NCBI GenBank assembly: GCA_016708725.1
Contig: JADJFE010000014.1
Span: 80,800-144,799 of the forward strand
Origin: Candidatus Aalborgicola bjergmarkensis
GTDB taxonomy: Bacteria; Pseudomonadota; Gammaproteobacteria; Burkholderiales; Burkholderiaceae_C
Length of the DNA: 64,000 bases
Direction of reading: 5' to 3'
Each line of letters opens with the position of its first letter. The first letter of the stretch is position 1. This document shows positions 25,377-35,552 of the stretch, in pieces. The notes below the pieces were generated by a model that was given only the letters and a program-made list of their open reading frames with translations, was not told where the DNA came from and ran no database searches. The position numbers were made by a program, and so were the translations under genes.

Positions 25377-26761
25377 TGGGCGGCCTCGGAGAAATGGGCA
25401 TCGGGTTTGACACTGCGCAGCAATTGCAGCATGGTAGTCTGAATCCGCTCCAATGCAGCGTGGTCATGTCCTTCAAAACGCAGCACCAGGACCGGCGTGG
25501 TGTTGGAGGCGCGCACCAGTCCAAAGCCGTCGGGCCAATCGACCCGCAGGCCATCAATGGTGTTGACGATGGCCGGGGCGGCAAAGGCTGCCTTGGCGAT
25601 CAACTGCTCGACCAGTGCATGCGGCTCACCTTCGGCGCAGGCGACATTGAGCTCGGGGGTGGAAAAGCTGGTGGGCAGCGCGTGCAGCAGGGCATTGGCA
25701 TCGGCTACGGCGCTGACGATCTCCAGCAAGCGGCAGGCGGCGTAGGTGCCGTCGTCGAAACCGTACCAGCGTTCCTTGAAGAAGATATGGCCGCTCATCT
25801 CACCGCCCAGGGGAGAGTTGATGGCGCGCATCTTGGCTTTGATGAGCGAGTGGCCGGTCTTGTACATCAGCGGCACGCCACCGGATAGCGCAATGGCCGG
25901 GGCCAGGCGCTGCGAGCATTTCACGTCAAACACGATGGTGCCGCCGGGTACCCGCGAGAGCACATCGTGGGCAAACAGCATCATCTGGCGATCCGGGTAA
26001 ATGGTGCTGCCGTCACGGGTCACGATGCCCAAGCGGTCGCCATCGCCATCAAAGGCCAGGCCAAGCTCGGCATCCGAGGATTGCAGGGCTTTGATCAGAT
26101 CGCGCAGATTTTCCGGCTTGCTGGGATCGGGATGGTGGTTGGGGAAGTTGCCATCGACTTCGCTGAAGAGTTCGGTGACTTCGCAGCCAATGGCGCGCAA
26201 GATGGCCGGGGCGCTGGCACCTGCCACGCCGTTGCCGCAGTCCACCACGATCTTCATGGGGCGCGCCAGGCGGATGTCGCTGACGATGCGCTCACGGTAG
26301 GCGGTGAACACATCGATGCTGGTGCAGCTCCCGCCGGGCTGCAGGCTCCAGCTTTCGTTTTCCATCATGCGGCGCAGGGCCTGGATTTCGTCGCCGTAAA
26401 TGGCACGTCCGGCCAGCACCATCTTGAAGCCGTTGTAATCGCGCGGGTTGTGGCTGCCGGTGACCTGGATGCCGCTGCGGCACAGGGGCAGGGTATTGGC
26501 CGCAAAGTACAGCATGGGTGTGGTCACCAGCCCCAGGTCAATGACCTGCATGCCTGCGTCTTGCAAACCCGCTATCAGGGCTTGCGCCAGGCTGGCACCG
26601 CTGAGACGGCCATCGCGCCCGACGGCGACCGTGGTTTCGCCTTCGGTGCGGGCCACGGAACCAAAGGCGCGTCCCAGGCCCCGCGCCATCTCTTCATGGA
26701 TGGTGCTGGGCACAATGCCGCGAATGTCATAGGCTTTGAAGATGCTGCCCTGGAGTTGCAT
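25373..26761 (-). CDS. Phosphomannomutase/phosphoglucomutase
   Basis: An alpha-D-phosphohexomutase of 462 residues, AlgC-like. It has FKAYDIRGIVP at the N-terminus, the catalytic phosphoserine loop VTGSHNPRDYNGFK, the metal-binding loop FDGDGDRLGIV, the sugar-specificity loop GGEMSGHIFF (GEMSGH, the form found in bifunctional PMM/PGM) and a C-terminal RASNTTPVLVLRFEG phosphate-binding loop. It would supply mannose-1- or glucose-1-phosphate for LPS and exopolysaccharide, fitting its place before waaC-waaA. Confidence 0.93.
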   Translation of the reverse strand: MQLQGSIFKAYDIRGIVPSTIHEEMARGLGRAFGSVARTEGETTVAVGRDGRLSGASLAQALIAGLQDAGMQVIDLGLVTTPMLYFAANTLPLCRSGIQVTGSHNPRDYNGFKMVLAGRAIYGDEIQALRRMMENESWSLQPGGSCTSIDVFTAYRERIVSDIRLARPMKIVVDCGNGVAGASAPAILRAIGCEVTELFSEVDGNFPNHHPDPSKPENLRDLIKALQSSDAELGLAFDGDGDRLGIVTRDGSTIYPDRQMMLFAHDVLSRVPGGTIVFDVKCSQRLAPAIALSGGVPLMYKTGHSLIKAKMRAINSPLGGEMSGHIFFKERWYGFDDGTYAACRLLEIVSAVADANALLHALPTSFSTPELNVACAEGEPHALVEQLIAKAAFAAPAIVNTIDGLRVDWPDGFGLVRASNTTPVLVLRFEGHDHAALERIQTTMLQLLRSVKPDAHFSEAAH

Positions 26762-26790
26762 GGATAATTTTCCTTTCGGTTTCGTATATT

Positions 26791-26815
26791 AAAGCCTAAA
26801 GCCGCCTAAAGCCGT

Positions 26816-26826
<11 letters not shown>
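26791..26826. repeat. Short tandem near-repeats at the argA 3' end
   Basis: The units cctaaagccg (twice) and a related ccgttta/cagccgttt pair run through the 54-base pgm-argA spacer and into the last argA codons, including the stop. No function is apparent. Confidence 0.6.
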
Positions 26827-28162
<1,336 letters not shown>

Positions 28163-28178
28163 GAAAACAGGTGAAAAT

Positions 28179-28226
28179 AGCTGCAACCCGCATGAATGGT
28201 GCGAGTGCAGCTATGTTTTAAGTAGC
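28179..28226 (+). repeat. ~50-bp palindromic repeat family, copy 5
   Basis: Between panD and argA. It carries gctgcaacccgc, gaatggtgcgag and tgcagctatgttttaagtagc. An inner inverted pair (tagctgca ... tgcagcta) can form a hairpin on either strand, so it may end panD transcription ahead of argA. Confidence 0.75.
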
Positions 28227-28240
28227 GAAAATCAGACCGC

Positions 28241-28621
28241 TCAGGTCATCTGCACTGGAATCGTGCTGCGTTCTTCCTGGATGCGGTTGTTAGCGTCGGC
28301 AAATACCAGCTTGGGGGCGAATTCCTTGACCTGGCTCTCATGCACCTGTGCAAAGGTGGCAATGATGACCAGATCGCCCTTGGACGCGCGCCGCGCTGCC
28401 GAGCCGTTGACCGAGATGATGCCGCTGCCGCGCTCGGCGCGAATGGCGTAGGTGATGAAGCGCTCACCGTTGTTGATGTTCCAGATGTGGATTTGCTCAT
28501 TGTCATGGATGTTGGCGGCATCCAGCAGGTCTTCGTCAATGGCGCAGGAGCCCTCGTAGTGGAGCTCGCAGTGCGTGACGCTGGCACGGTGAATTTTGGA
28601 TTTGAGCAGGGTTCGGAACAT
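28241..28621 (-). CDS. panD: Aspartate 1-decarboxylase precursor
   Basis: PanD makes beta-alanine for pantothenate. It is a pyruvoyl enzyme that cleaves itself between Gly24 and Ser25; both are present here in HYEGSCAID, as are Lys9 (KSKIHRA) and Tyr58-like GERFITYAI. The 126-residue length is normal. It is divergent from nadC with a 124-base gap that should hold both promoters. Confidence 0.97.
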   Translation of the reverse strand: MFRTLLKSKIHRASVTHCELHYEGSCAIDEDLLDAANIHDNEQIHIWNINNGERFITYAIRAERGSGIISVNGSAARRASKGDLVIIATFAQVHESQVKEFAPKLVFADANNRIQEERSTIPVQMT

Positions 28622-28745
28622 GGTGTTGCGCGAAAGTCACAAAAAATGGCGGCCAGATGTGTGTACCATCGCAGTCCGCCCCCAATATAAACGCCGCGTA
28701 GTTTAGTCGAATGCACGGCACAGCGCAGCAAACTTTTGATTATCC

Positions 28746-29621
28746 ATGTCACAAGCCTTTGATTTTTCTCCTGTTTCCATTGAACAACTGGCCCAGGCCG
28801 ACGTCGCACGCGCCCTGGCGGAAGACATCGGCCAAGGCGATTTGACCGCTGGCCTGATCGACCCCGCACGTCAAGCCCGAGCGCGTGTGCTGGCGCGCGA
28901 AAACGCCGTGGTGTGCGGCCAGGCCTGGGTACAGGCTGCCATCCGCCAGCTGGATGCGCAAGCTGCCATCGTCTGGCATGTGGCCGACGGCCAGCGCTGC
29001 GCGGCCAATCAGGTCGTGTTTGAGGTGCAGGCCCAGGCCCAGGCGCTGTTGAGCGCCGAACGCACGGCACTGAACTTTTTGCAGTTGCTCAGTGGTGTCG
29101 CCACCAAGACAGCGCGCTATGTGGAAGTGGTCGCTGGCACTGCAGCACGCATTGTCGATACGCGCAAGACCATTCCGGGATTGCGCCTGGCGCAAAAGTA
29201 CGCCGTGCGCACCGGCGGCGGCACCAACCACCGCATAGGCCTCTTTGATGCCATCCTCATCAAGGAAAACCACATCGCTGCCGCCGGTGGCATTGCGCCT
29301 GTGTTGCAACGCGCGGCTAGCGTGGCTGCGCAGGCGGCCTTTGTGCAGATTGAAGTCGAAACGCTGGCGCAATTGGGCGAGGCGCTGGATGCGGGTGCCA
29401 AAATGGTCTTGCTCGACAACATGAGCCTGCCCACGCTGCACGAGGCGGTGCGCATGAACCAGTCGCGCGGGCCAAACCGCGCCATCCTGGAGATTTCCGG
29501 TGGCGTTACCTTGGAGGGTTTGCGTGCCTTGGCAGAGACCGGCGTGGACCGTATCTCGATTGGCACCCTGACCAAGGATGTGCAGTCGGTGGATTATTCG
29601 ATGCGTTTTGAGGCAATGTAG
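28746..29621 (+). CDS. nadC: Nicotinate-nucleotide pyrophosphorylase (carboxylating)
   Basis: NadC turns quinolinate and PRPP into nicotinate mononucleotide in de novo NAD synthesis. The 291-residue protein has EDIGQGDLTAGL, ERTALNFLQLLSGVATKT, DTRKTIPGLRLAQKYAVRTGGGTNHRIGLFDAILIKENH (the PRPP/quinolinate pocket) and EISGGVTLEGLRALAETGVDRISIGTLTK. nadA follows after nine bases, so the two are co-transcribed; nadB is not in the window. Confidence 0.96.
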   Translation: MSQAFDFSPVSIEQLAQADVARALAEDIGQGDLTAGLIDPARQARARVLARENAVVCGQAWVQAAIRQLDAQAAIVWHVADGQRCAANQVVFEVQAQAQALLSAERTALNFLQLLSGVATKTARYVEVVAGTAARIVDTRKTIPGLRLAQKYAVRTGGGTNHRIGLFDAILIKENHIAAAGGIAPVLQRAASVAAQAAFVQIEVETLAQLGEALDAGAKMVLLDNMSLPTLHEAVRMNQSRGPNRAILEISGGVTLEGLRALAETGVDRISIGTLTKDVQSVDYSMRFEAM

Positions 29622-29630
29622 GGAGAAACC

Positions 29631-30767
29631 ATGTCCGAGATTGCATTAACCAGGATAGCGGTGGACTACGAACAGCCCGAGGCCGATACCACGGGCCAGG
29701 CCACCGTCTGCAGCACACGCCACGCCTGGGCGCGTGTGCCGCCGGAGCCGTCACCAAACGAACGCGCCGCGCTCAAGGAACGCATTCGTACACTGCTGCG
29801 CGCACGCAATGCGGTCATGGTGTCGCATTTTTATGTACACCCTGACTTGCAGGACCTGGCGGAGGAAACGGGTGGTCTGGTCAGTGACTCGCTGGAGATG
29901 GCGCGCTTCGGGCGTGACCATGCGGCACAGACGCTGGTGGTCTCGGGTGTACGCTTCATGGGCGAAACCGCCAAAATTCTCTCCCCGGAAAAGCGCGTGC
30001 TCATGCCCGATCTGGATGCCACCTGCTCGCTGGACCTGGGCTGCCCGGTTGAGACTTTCAGCGCTTTTTGCGACGCACACCCGGATCGCACCGTGGTGGT
30101 CTACGCCAACACCAGTGCGGCCGTCAAGGCGCGTGCCGACTGGCTGGTGACCTCTAGTTGCGCGCTGGACATCGTGCGCGCACTCAAGGATGCGGGGCAA
30201 AAAATCCTCTGGGCGCCAGACCGGCACTTAGGCAGCTATATCCAGCGTGAAACCGGCGCGGATATGGTGTTCTGGAACGGCGCCTGCATCGTGCACGACG
30301 AGTTCAAGGCGTTTGAACTGGCTGCCTTGAAAAAGGAATACCCACAGGCCAAGGTGCTGGTGCACCCGGAATCGCCACCGGACGTGGTGGCGCTGGCCGA
30401 CGCTGTGGGCTCGACCTCGGCCATCTTGCAGGCTGCACGCAGCATGGATGCAACCACGTTCATTGTGGCCACCGATAACGGTATGCTGCACAAGCTGCGC
30501 ACGCAAAACCCTGGCAAGGTATTCATCGAAGCCCCCACCGCCGGTAACAGCGCCACTTGCAAGAGTTGCGCGCATTGCCCCTGGATGGCCATGAATAGCC
30601 TCGCAGGCGTGGTGCAGGTGCTGGCAAGCGGCAGCAACGAAATTCAGGTCGATCCGGCACTGATACCGCAAGCGCGCCGGCCCATCGAGCGCATGCTTTC
30701 CTTTACTGCTGCTTTGCGCGCGGGCCAACACCCAGGCTCGCTGGTGCCGCATCTGGGGGCGGCATGA
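29631..30767 (+). CDS. nadA: Quinolinate synthase A
   Basis: NadA is the [4Fe-4S] enzyme that condenses iminoaspartate with dihydroxyacetone phosphate to quinolinate. The 378-residue protein shows VSHFYVHPDLQDLAEETGG, the cluster cysteine regions DATCSLDLGCPVE, NGACIVHDEF and CKSCAHCPWMAMN, and VYANTSAAVKARADW. About 55 N-terminal residues precede the conserved core, as in other beta-proteobacterial NadA. It is the second gene of the nadC-nadA operon. Confidence 0.96.
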   Translation: MSEIALTRIAVDYEQPEADTTGQATVCSTRHAWARVPPEPSPNERAALKERIRTLLRARNAVMVSHFYVHPDLQDLAEETGGLVSDSLEMARFGRDHAAQTLVVSGVRFMGETAKILSPEKRVLMPDLDATCSLDLGCPVETFSAFCDAHPDRTVVVYANTSAAVKARADWLVTSSCALDIVRALKDAGQKILWAPDRHLGSYIQRETGADMVFWNGACIVHDEFKAFELAALKKEYPQAKVLVHPESPPDVVALADAVGSTSAILQAARSMDATTFIVATDNGMLHKLRTQNPGKVFIEAPTAGNSATCKSCAHCPWMAMNSLAGVVQVLASGSNEIQVDPALIPQARRPIERMLSFTAALRAGQHPGSLVPHLGAA

Positions 30768-30862
30768 GGAAGCCAGAATTCAACACCGTCGGTCTTTGTC
30801 GACGAACCTACGCTGGAAGATGTAAAGCGCCGAGTATCGGTTAATGCTATATTGCCGACGAT

Positions 30863-31279
30863 ATGCAATACGTGTTGGATACCAACGTTCTTGTCGCTGC
30901 GGTGCGTAGTCCTTCGGGCGCATCGGCAGAGATTGTTCGTCGTGCATTGTTGCGCCGTTTGAACATCCTGTGCAGCGTACCGCTTTTTCTGGAGTATGAA
31001 TCCGTGCTGCTGCGGCCAGCGCATTTGCAAGCGGCTGGAGTGTCGGTGCGGGACGTTTCCAATCTGCTGGATGTGTTGGCAGGCACCATCCAAGCGGTGG
31101 AAATTCAGTTCTTGTGGCGTCCCCAACTGCGTGATCCGGCTGATGATATGGTGCTGGAGGTAGCCGTCAATGGACAGGCATCCGCCATCGTTACATTCAA
31201 CCGGCGTGATTTTTTACCGCAGGCTCTGGGGTTTGGGCTGGCCGTTTTGCAACCGGCAGAATTTCTGAAAGGACTTTGA
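30863..31279 (+). CDS. PIN-domain toxin of a type II toxin-antitoxin pair
   Basis: A 138-residue PIN-domain nuclease of the class annotated as PIN-family toxin component. It begins QYVLDTNVLVAAVRSPSG with the first catalytic Asp, has FLEYESVLLRP (catalytic Glu), DPADDMVLEVAVNGQASAIVTFNRRDF (third and fourth acidic positions). The target RNA is unknown. The partner gene starts two bases after its stop. A TATATT-like -10 box lies at about 30848-30853. Confidence 0.88.
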   Translation: MQYVLDTNVLVAAVRSPSGASAEIVRRALLRRLNILCSVPLFLEYESVLLRPAHLQAAGVSVRDVSNLLDVLAGTIQAVEIQFLWRPQLRDPADDMVLEVAVNGQASAIVTFNRRDFLPQALGFGLAVLQPAEFLKGL

Positions 31280-31280
31280 A

Positions 31281-31535
31281 ATGGGTACACACAGCAATTA
31301 CGCACTGAGGCTGCCGGCTTCACTGAAAAGCGGAGCTGAGCAGATGGCACGTGAAGACGGGAGCACCTTGAACCAGTTCATTGTGAGTGCCGTGGCTGAA
31401 AAGTTGGCCGCGCTCAGAACGGTCAACTACTTTGCACAACGTGCTGCCCACGGCGACCTGCAGGCTGCACTGGCGCTGCTCAACCGCAACGGTGGACAGC
31501 TGCCCAGTGCAGATGACGAGTTGCCTGCAGCGTGA
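31281..31535 (+). CDS. RHH/HicB-like antitoxin partner of the PIN toxin
   Basis: An 84-residue protein, THSNYALRLPASLKSGAEQMAREDGSTLNQFIVSAVAEKLAALRT, which is a ribbon-helix-helix (Arc/HicB C-terminal-like) DNA-binding fold, with an acidic tail (PSADDELPAA) suited to capping a nuclease. Toxin-first order with a one-base gap is typical of this PIN/RHH pair. It should repress the pair's promoter; that is inferred from family. Confidence 0.85.
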   Translation: MGTHSNYALRLPASLKSGAEQMAREDGSTLNQFIVSAVAEKLAALRTVNYFAQRAAHGDLQAALALLNRNGGQLPSADDELPAA

Positions 31536-31581
31536 ACCGCTTGTTCGCGCATGCGATGTCGCCCCCTTGCAAACGATTGTC

Positions 31582-31824
31582 ATGCCAGTCAACTTCTTCA
31601 ACTCCAATACCACCCACCCCGATCCGCACCGCTGTCCGTTGTGTGGTAGCGACAATCAATGTGCCAATGTGCGCCAGCAGGAAACCGGCGTGCAGCAGGA
31701 ACCCTGCTGGTGCAGCCACGCGCGTTTTGATGCAAGTCTTCTAGCGCGCGTGCCGGAAAATGCGCGCAACAATGCGTGTGTGTGTGCGCGTTGCGCGGGT
31801 GCTGAATCCGGCGCGCAAACTTGA
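31582..31824 (+). CDS. Cysteine-rich CWC family protein
   Basis: An 80-residue protein with the pattern HRCPLCGSDNQC ... EPCWCSHARFDASLLARVPENARNNACVCARCA, the signature of the cysteine-rich CWC family (named for its Cys-Trp-Cys), a presumed small zinc-binding protein of unknown function. The ATG at 31582 is the natural start; the longer frame overlaps the antitoxin gene. Function in this locus is unknown and the link to either neighbour is not supported. Confidence 0.75.
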   Translation: MPVNFFNSNTTHPDPHRCPLCGSDNQCANVRQQETGVQQEPCWCSHARFDASLLARVPENARNNACVCARCAGAESGAQT

Positions 31825-31900
31825 ATGCGCAGACAAAAAGCGTTCAATCATCGCTACACTCAGCGCCTGCTGTGGCAACATGACCCGATTTGGATTTTTT

Positions 31901-33454
31901 ATGACACTACCGACCGACCCCTTGAGCACGCTGCAACAGCGTCGTAAAAAGATCATCGAAAACATCAGCCCGGAAAAGCTGGCGGTTTTGCATGCCAAGG
32001 GTAGCTTGTCGGCCCGGGAGCGCATGGGTGCGCTGTTTATGGAAGGCAGCTTTCAGGAACTGGGCATGCACGCGCACCACAATGCCGTAGCGTTTGGCAT
32101 GGAGGGGCGTGAGTTGCCCACGGATGGGGTGATTACGGGAACCGGCTACGTCGGCAGCACCCAGGTGGCGGCGTTCAGTCAGGATTTCAGTCTGCTTGCC
32201 GGGACCATGGGCAAGATGCAGGCGCGCAAGATCGTGCGTCTGATGCGCCATGCGCTGCGGGTGGGCGTGCCCATGGTGGCGTTCAAGGACTCGGGCGGTG
32301 CGCGGATTCAGGAAGGCGTGGATGCGCTCTCCGGCTATGGCGACGTGTTTTACTACAACGTCATGCTCTCGGGCGTGGTGCCCCAGATTGCCGTGATTCT
32401 GGGGCCGTGCGCTGGCGGGGCCGCCTACTCACCGGCGCTGATGGATTTTGTCATCATGACGCGCCGCAATGCCTACATGTTTCTGACCGGGCCCGAAGTC
32501 ATCAAGGCCGTTACCGGGCGCAGCACCACCATGGACGAAGTGGGTAGCGCGGAAATGCACGCCAGCGTCAGTGGCAATGTGCATTTTCTGGCCGAAAACG
32601 ACCAGCACGCCATCGCCCTGGTCAAACAAGTGCTGTCGTACCTGCCACCCAACAATACCGAAGACCCGCCGCATGACTTTTCGGTGGGCATTGATGAAAG
32701 CGCCGATGAGGGGCTGCGCGATCTGGTGCCAAAGGACTCCTCGGAGCCACTGGACATGCGTGTCATCATCCAGCGCCTGGTGGATGGTGGCGAACTGCTG
32801 GAGGTGCATGCCAACTTTGCGCGCAATGTGATTGTGGGTTTTGCCCGTATTGCCGGAGTGGTCGTGGGTGTTGTCGCCAACCAGCCGATGGTGATGGCCG
32901 GGGCGCTGGATATGGATGCCGCTGACAAGATTTCCCGCTTTGTGCGCACCTGCAACGTCTACAACGTGCCTTTGGTCACACTGGTGGATGTGCCCGGATT
33001 CCTGCCCGGTGTTGAGCAGGAGCGCAGCGGCATCATCCGCCACGGGGCCAAGATGCTGCATGCGTTTGCTTCATGCACGACGCCGAAGTTGACGGTGATT
33101 GTGCGCAAGGCTTACGGCGGCTCCTATCTGGCCATGTGCAGCCAGGAGATGCGCGCCGACATGGTATTCGCCTGGCCCAGCGCCGAGATCGCCGTCATGG
33201 GTGCCGAAGCGGCCGTGAAGATTCTCTACCGCAAGGAACTCGACCAGGCCAGCGACCGCCGGGCAATGGCGACCGAATTGACCCAGCAATACCGGGAAAA
33301 GTTTGCATCTCCCTATGTGGCGGCGGCCAACTTCTACATCACCGATGTCATTGACCCGGCAGACACGCGCTGGATGCTGGCGCTGGCGCTGCGCAAGACC
33401 CTGGGCAAACGCGAACTGCGCCCCGCCAAGAAACACGGCAACATGCCGCTGTGA
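31901..33454 (+). CDS. mmdA: Methylmalonyl-CoA decarboxylase-type carboxyltransferase, alpha subunit
   Basis: A 517-residue biotin-dependent carboxyltransferase. It has the crotonase-fold blocks KDSGGARIQEGVDALSGYGDVF, VILGPCAGGAAYSPALMDFVIMT, FLTGPEVIKAVTGR, DVPGFLPGVEQERSGIIRHGAKML, RKAYGGSYLAMCSQEMRADMVFAWPSAEIAVMG, and ends RPAKKHGNMPL, very like Veillonella MmdA. It takes CO2 from the acyl-CoA to biotin on the gamma subunit. The three following genes are the delta, gamma and beta subunits of the same Na+-pumping complex. Methylmalonyl-CoA is the best-supported substrate, but glutaconyl- or malonyl-type substrates are not ruled out. Start ATG 31901 is preferred to ATG 31880. Confidence 0.85.
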   Translation: MTLPTDPLSTLQQRRKKIIENISPEKLAVLHAKGSLSARERMGALFMEGSFQELGMHAHHNAVAFGMEGRELPTDGVITGTGYVGSTQVAAFSQDFSLLAGTMGKMQARKIVRLMRHALRVGVPMVAFKDSGGARIQEGVDALSGYGDVFYYNVMLSGVVPQIAVILGPCAGGAAYSPALMDFVIMTRRNAYMFLTGPEVIKAVTGRSTTMDEVGSAEMHASVSGNVHFLAENDQHAIALVKQVLSYLPPNNTEDPPHDFSVGIDESADEGLRDLVPKDSSEPLDMRVIIQRLVDGGELLEVHANFARNVIVGFARIAGVVVGVVANQPMVMAGALDMDAADKISRFVRTCNVYNVPLVTLVDVPGFLPGVEQERSGIIRHGAKMLHAFASCTTPKLTVIVRKAYGGSYLAMCSQEMRADMVFAWPSAEIAVMGAEAAVKILYRKELDQASDRRAMATELTQQYREKFASPYVAAANFYITDVIDPADTRWMLALALRKTLGKRELRPAKKHGNMPL

Positions 33455-33467
33455 AGGACGTTGAACC

Positions 33468-33839
33468 ATGACCAGCCTGGCACTCATCAAGGCGTTGCAG
33501 ATTTACGGTATTGCGACGGTGATCGCGTTTCTGGTGGCGGCGCTCATCAAGGTGATGGTGTGGGTCACCGGACGCCTGGAGCAACCGGCCACTGTCAAAG
33601 CCCAGCCGAGCAACGTTACCAGCGCTACCTCTGTTGCTCCGGCCCCTGCCACTGCACCCGCGCCTGCCACCCATCCCGGTATTCCTGAAGAAGACGTGGC
33701 GGCGATCTTTGCCGCGATTTTTGCCGCCATCGGGCCGCACCATATCCTGCACATTGGCCACGCCAGCAGCACCTGGACCAGCCAGGGGCGTGCCGAGCAC
33801 CATACATCCCACTCCGGTCTTCACCGGCCAAGACATTGA
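33468..33839 (+). CDS. mmdD: Na+-pumping decarboxylase delta subunit (OadG-like)
   Basis: A 123-residue small membrane subunit: one transmembrane helix (YGIATVIAFLVAALIKVMVWV), an Ala/Pro/Thr-rich linker, and a segment HPGIPEEDVAAIFAAIFAAIG that matches the IPEEDVAAI element of OadG/MmdD. This subunit holds the carboxyltransferase to the membrane pump. The tail is His-rich. It lies 13 bases after mmdA and 24 before the biotin carrier gene. Confidence 0.82.
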   Translation: MTSLALIKALQIYGIATVIAFLVAALIKVMVWVTGRLEQPATVKAQPSNVTSATSVAPAPATAPAPATHPGIPEEDVAAIFAAIFAAIGPHHILHIGHASSTWTSQGRAEHHTSHSGLHRPRH

Positions 33840-33863
33840 CATCAAAGGACAAAGGACTGCACC

Positions 33864-34277
33864 ATGCCACGACAATTCAAGGTCAGCGTCAATGGACGCG
33901 AATACGACGTATCTGTACTGGAAGTAACCCCAGGCAATGGGGTCACGCTGCAAACCAGTGCTACCCCGGTAATTTCTGCTCCGCCTGCGGCGGCCACTGT
34001 GGCTCCGTCTTCTTCCGCACCCCCTGCACCTCCTGCACCCTCCTCCGCTGCCCCCAGCGCTGGTGCGGGCGATGAAGTGGCGCAAATGGGCGGCGTTGTG
34101 GTTCAGGTGGAAGTCAAGGTGGGCCAGACCGTGGCGACCGGAGACCGCCTCCTGGTGCTTGAAGCCATGAAGATGAAAACCCACGTATTTGCCAGCCGTC
34201 CCGGCAAGGTCACGCGCATTCTGGTTGCCGCCGGTGATTCGGTGGAAGGTGGCCAGCCCCTGGTTTCAATCGAATAG
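33864..34277 (+). CDS. mmdC: Biotin carrier protein (gamma subunit) of the decarboxylase
   Basis: A 137-residue biotin carrier. A short N-terminal part (RQFKVSVNGREYDVSVLEV) is followed by a long Pro/Ala/Ser linker and the biotinyl domain with the canonical EAMKMKT site; the Lys of AMKM would be biotinylated. This flexible arm carries CO2 from MmdA to the membrane subunit MmdB. Confidence 0.9.
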   Translation: MPRQFKVSVNGREYDVSVLEVTPGNGVTLQTSATPVISAPPAAATVAPSSSAPPAPPAPSSAAPSAGAGDEVAQMGGVVVQVEVKVGQTVATGDRLLVLEAMKMKTHVFASRPGKVTRILVAAGDSVEGGQPLVSIE

Positions 34278-34298
34278 GACGGCAGTTGCCCGTACCCC

Positions 34299-35504
34299 AT
34301 GGAACACTTAAGTTTTCTTGACCTGTTTCAGGGTATCGCTACCCTGGCTGCTGCGGACCCGAAAATCATGTTTGGCCGCATTTTTCTGATGCTGCTGGGC
34401 TTTTTGCTGATTTATCTGGGCACACGTGGGGTACTGGAGCCTTTGCTGATGATTCCCATGGGGCTGGGCATGTCGGCTGTCAATGCGGGCGTCATGTTCC
34501 TCGAAGGTGGCAAGCCCGGTACCTTGTTTGTCGATCCCCTGCTGTCCGATCCCAACGATTTGATGAACATCATGCAAATCGACTGGTTGCAGCCCATTTA
34601 CACCCTGACCTTTAGCAATGGTCTGATTGCCTGCCTGGTTTTCATGGGCATCGGGGTCTTGCTGGACGTGGGTTATGTGATGGCGCGGCCCTTTCAGAGC
34701 ATGTTCATTGCGTTATGCGCCGAACTGGGGACGATAGCCGTGTTCCCGATTGCCGTGGCACTGGGCTTGACCGAACGCGAGGCGGCTGCTGTTGCGACCA
34801 TCGGCGGAGCGGACGGCCCCATGGTGCTGTTTACCTCGCTGATACTGGCCAAGCACTTGTTTGTGTCAATCACGGTGGTGGGCTACCTTTACCTGGGGCT
34901 GACCTACGGCGGCTACCCGTATCTGATCAAATGGCTGGTTCCCAAGCATATCCGGGGCATCAGCATGCCCGTTGAGAAAACCAAAAAAATCAGCCGCTCA
35001 CAAAAGATGGTGTTTGCCGTGGTGTCTTGCACCCTGCTGTGCCTGCTGTTTCCGGTGGCAGCGCCCTTGTTCTTTTCGCTGTTCCTGGGCGTTGCGGTGC
35101 GCGAAAGCGGCATTACCGAATTTTCCAAACTCCTGGGCGAAACTTTCCTGTACGGTGCCACTTTTTTCCTGGGTCTGACCCTGGGGGTTTTGTGCGAAGC
35201 CAACACCCTGCTGGAGCCGACGGTGCTCAAGCTACTGTTGCTGGGCATGCTGGCCTTGCTGATCTCGGCGCTGGGAGGCTTGCTGGGGGGCTATATCCTG
35301 TATTTTGCAACCGGTGGCAAATACAACCCGATCATCGGCATTGCCGGGGTCAGCTGTGTACCAACCACTGCCAAGGTGGTGCAGAAAATTGCCGCAGAGG
35401 CCAACCCGAACGCCATGATCCTGCCGCATGCCCTGGGCGCCAATATCAGCGGTGTCATCACGTCAGCCGTCATTGCGGCAACCTTCATCAGCGTGTTGCG
35501 CTAG
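34299..35504 (+). CDS. mmdB: Na+-pumping decarboxylase beta subunit
   Basis: A 401-residue, roughly nine- to eleven-helix membrane protein of the OadB/MmdB/GcdB family, which decarboxylates carboxybiotin and pumps Na+ outward. Key family segments are NAGVMFLEGG, FMGIGVLLDVGYVMARP, VATIGGADGPMVLFTSLILA (the Asp of GGADGP is the conserved Na+-site residue) and GVSCVPTTAKVVQKIA-NPNAMILPHALGANISGVI. It completes the mmdADCB operon. Confidence 0.92.
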   Translation: MEHLSFLDLFQGIATLAAADPKIMFGRIFLMLLGFLLIYLGTRGVLEPLLMIPMGLGMSAVNAGVMFLEGGKPGTLFVDPLLSDPNDLMNIMQIDWLQPIYTLTFSNGLIACLVFMGIGVLLDVGYVMARPFQSMFIALCAELGTIAVFPIAVALGLTEREAAAVATIGGADGPMVLFTSLILAKHLFVSITVVGYLYLGLTYGGYPYLIKWLVPKHIRGISMPVEKTKKISRSQKMVFAVVSCTLLCLLFPVAAPLFFSLFLGVAVRESGITEFSKLLGETFLYGATFFLGLTLGVLCEANTLLEPTVLKLLLLGMLALLISALGGLLGGYILYFATGGKYNPIIGIAGVSCVPTTAKVVQKIAAEANPNAMILPHALGANISGVITSAVIAATFISVLR

Positions 35505-35552
35505 GCAGGGGGGCAACGCGCGGGATCAGGCTGCTGCGCGTTGCAGTCGATA

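Noticed and set aside
28246..29070. 274-codon minus-strand frame covering panD and part of nadC
   Set aside because: Out of frame with panD, which has all its catalytic residues; Pro/Ser/Arg-rich shadow translation.
30779..30862. Possible gene fragment before the PIN toxin (plus strand, reading SVFVDEPTLEDVKRRV)
   Set aside because: Only 16 or so codons and no family I can name with confidence; could be chance, so not annotated.
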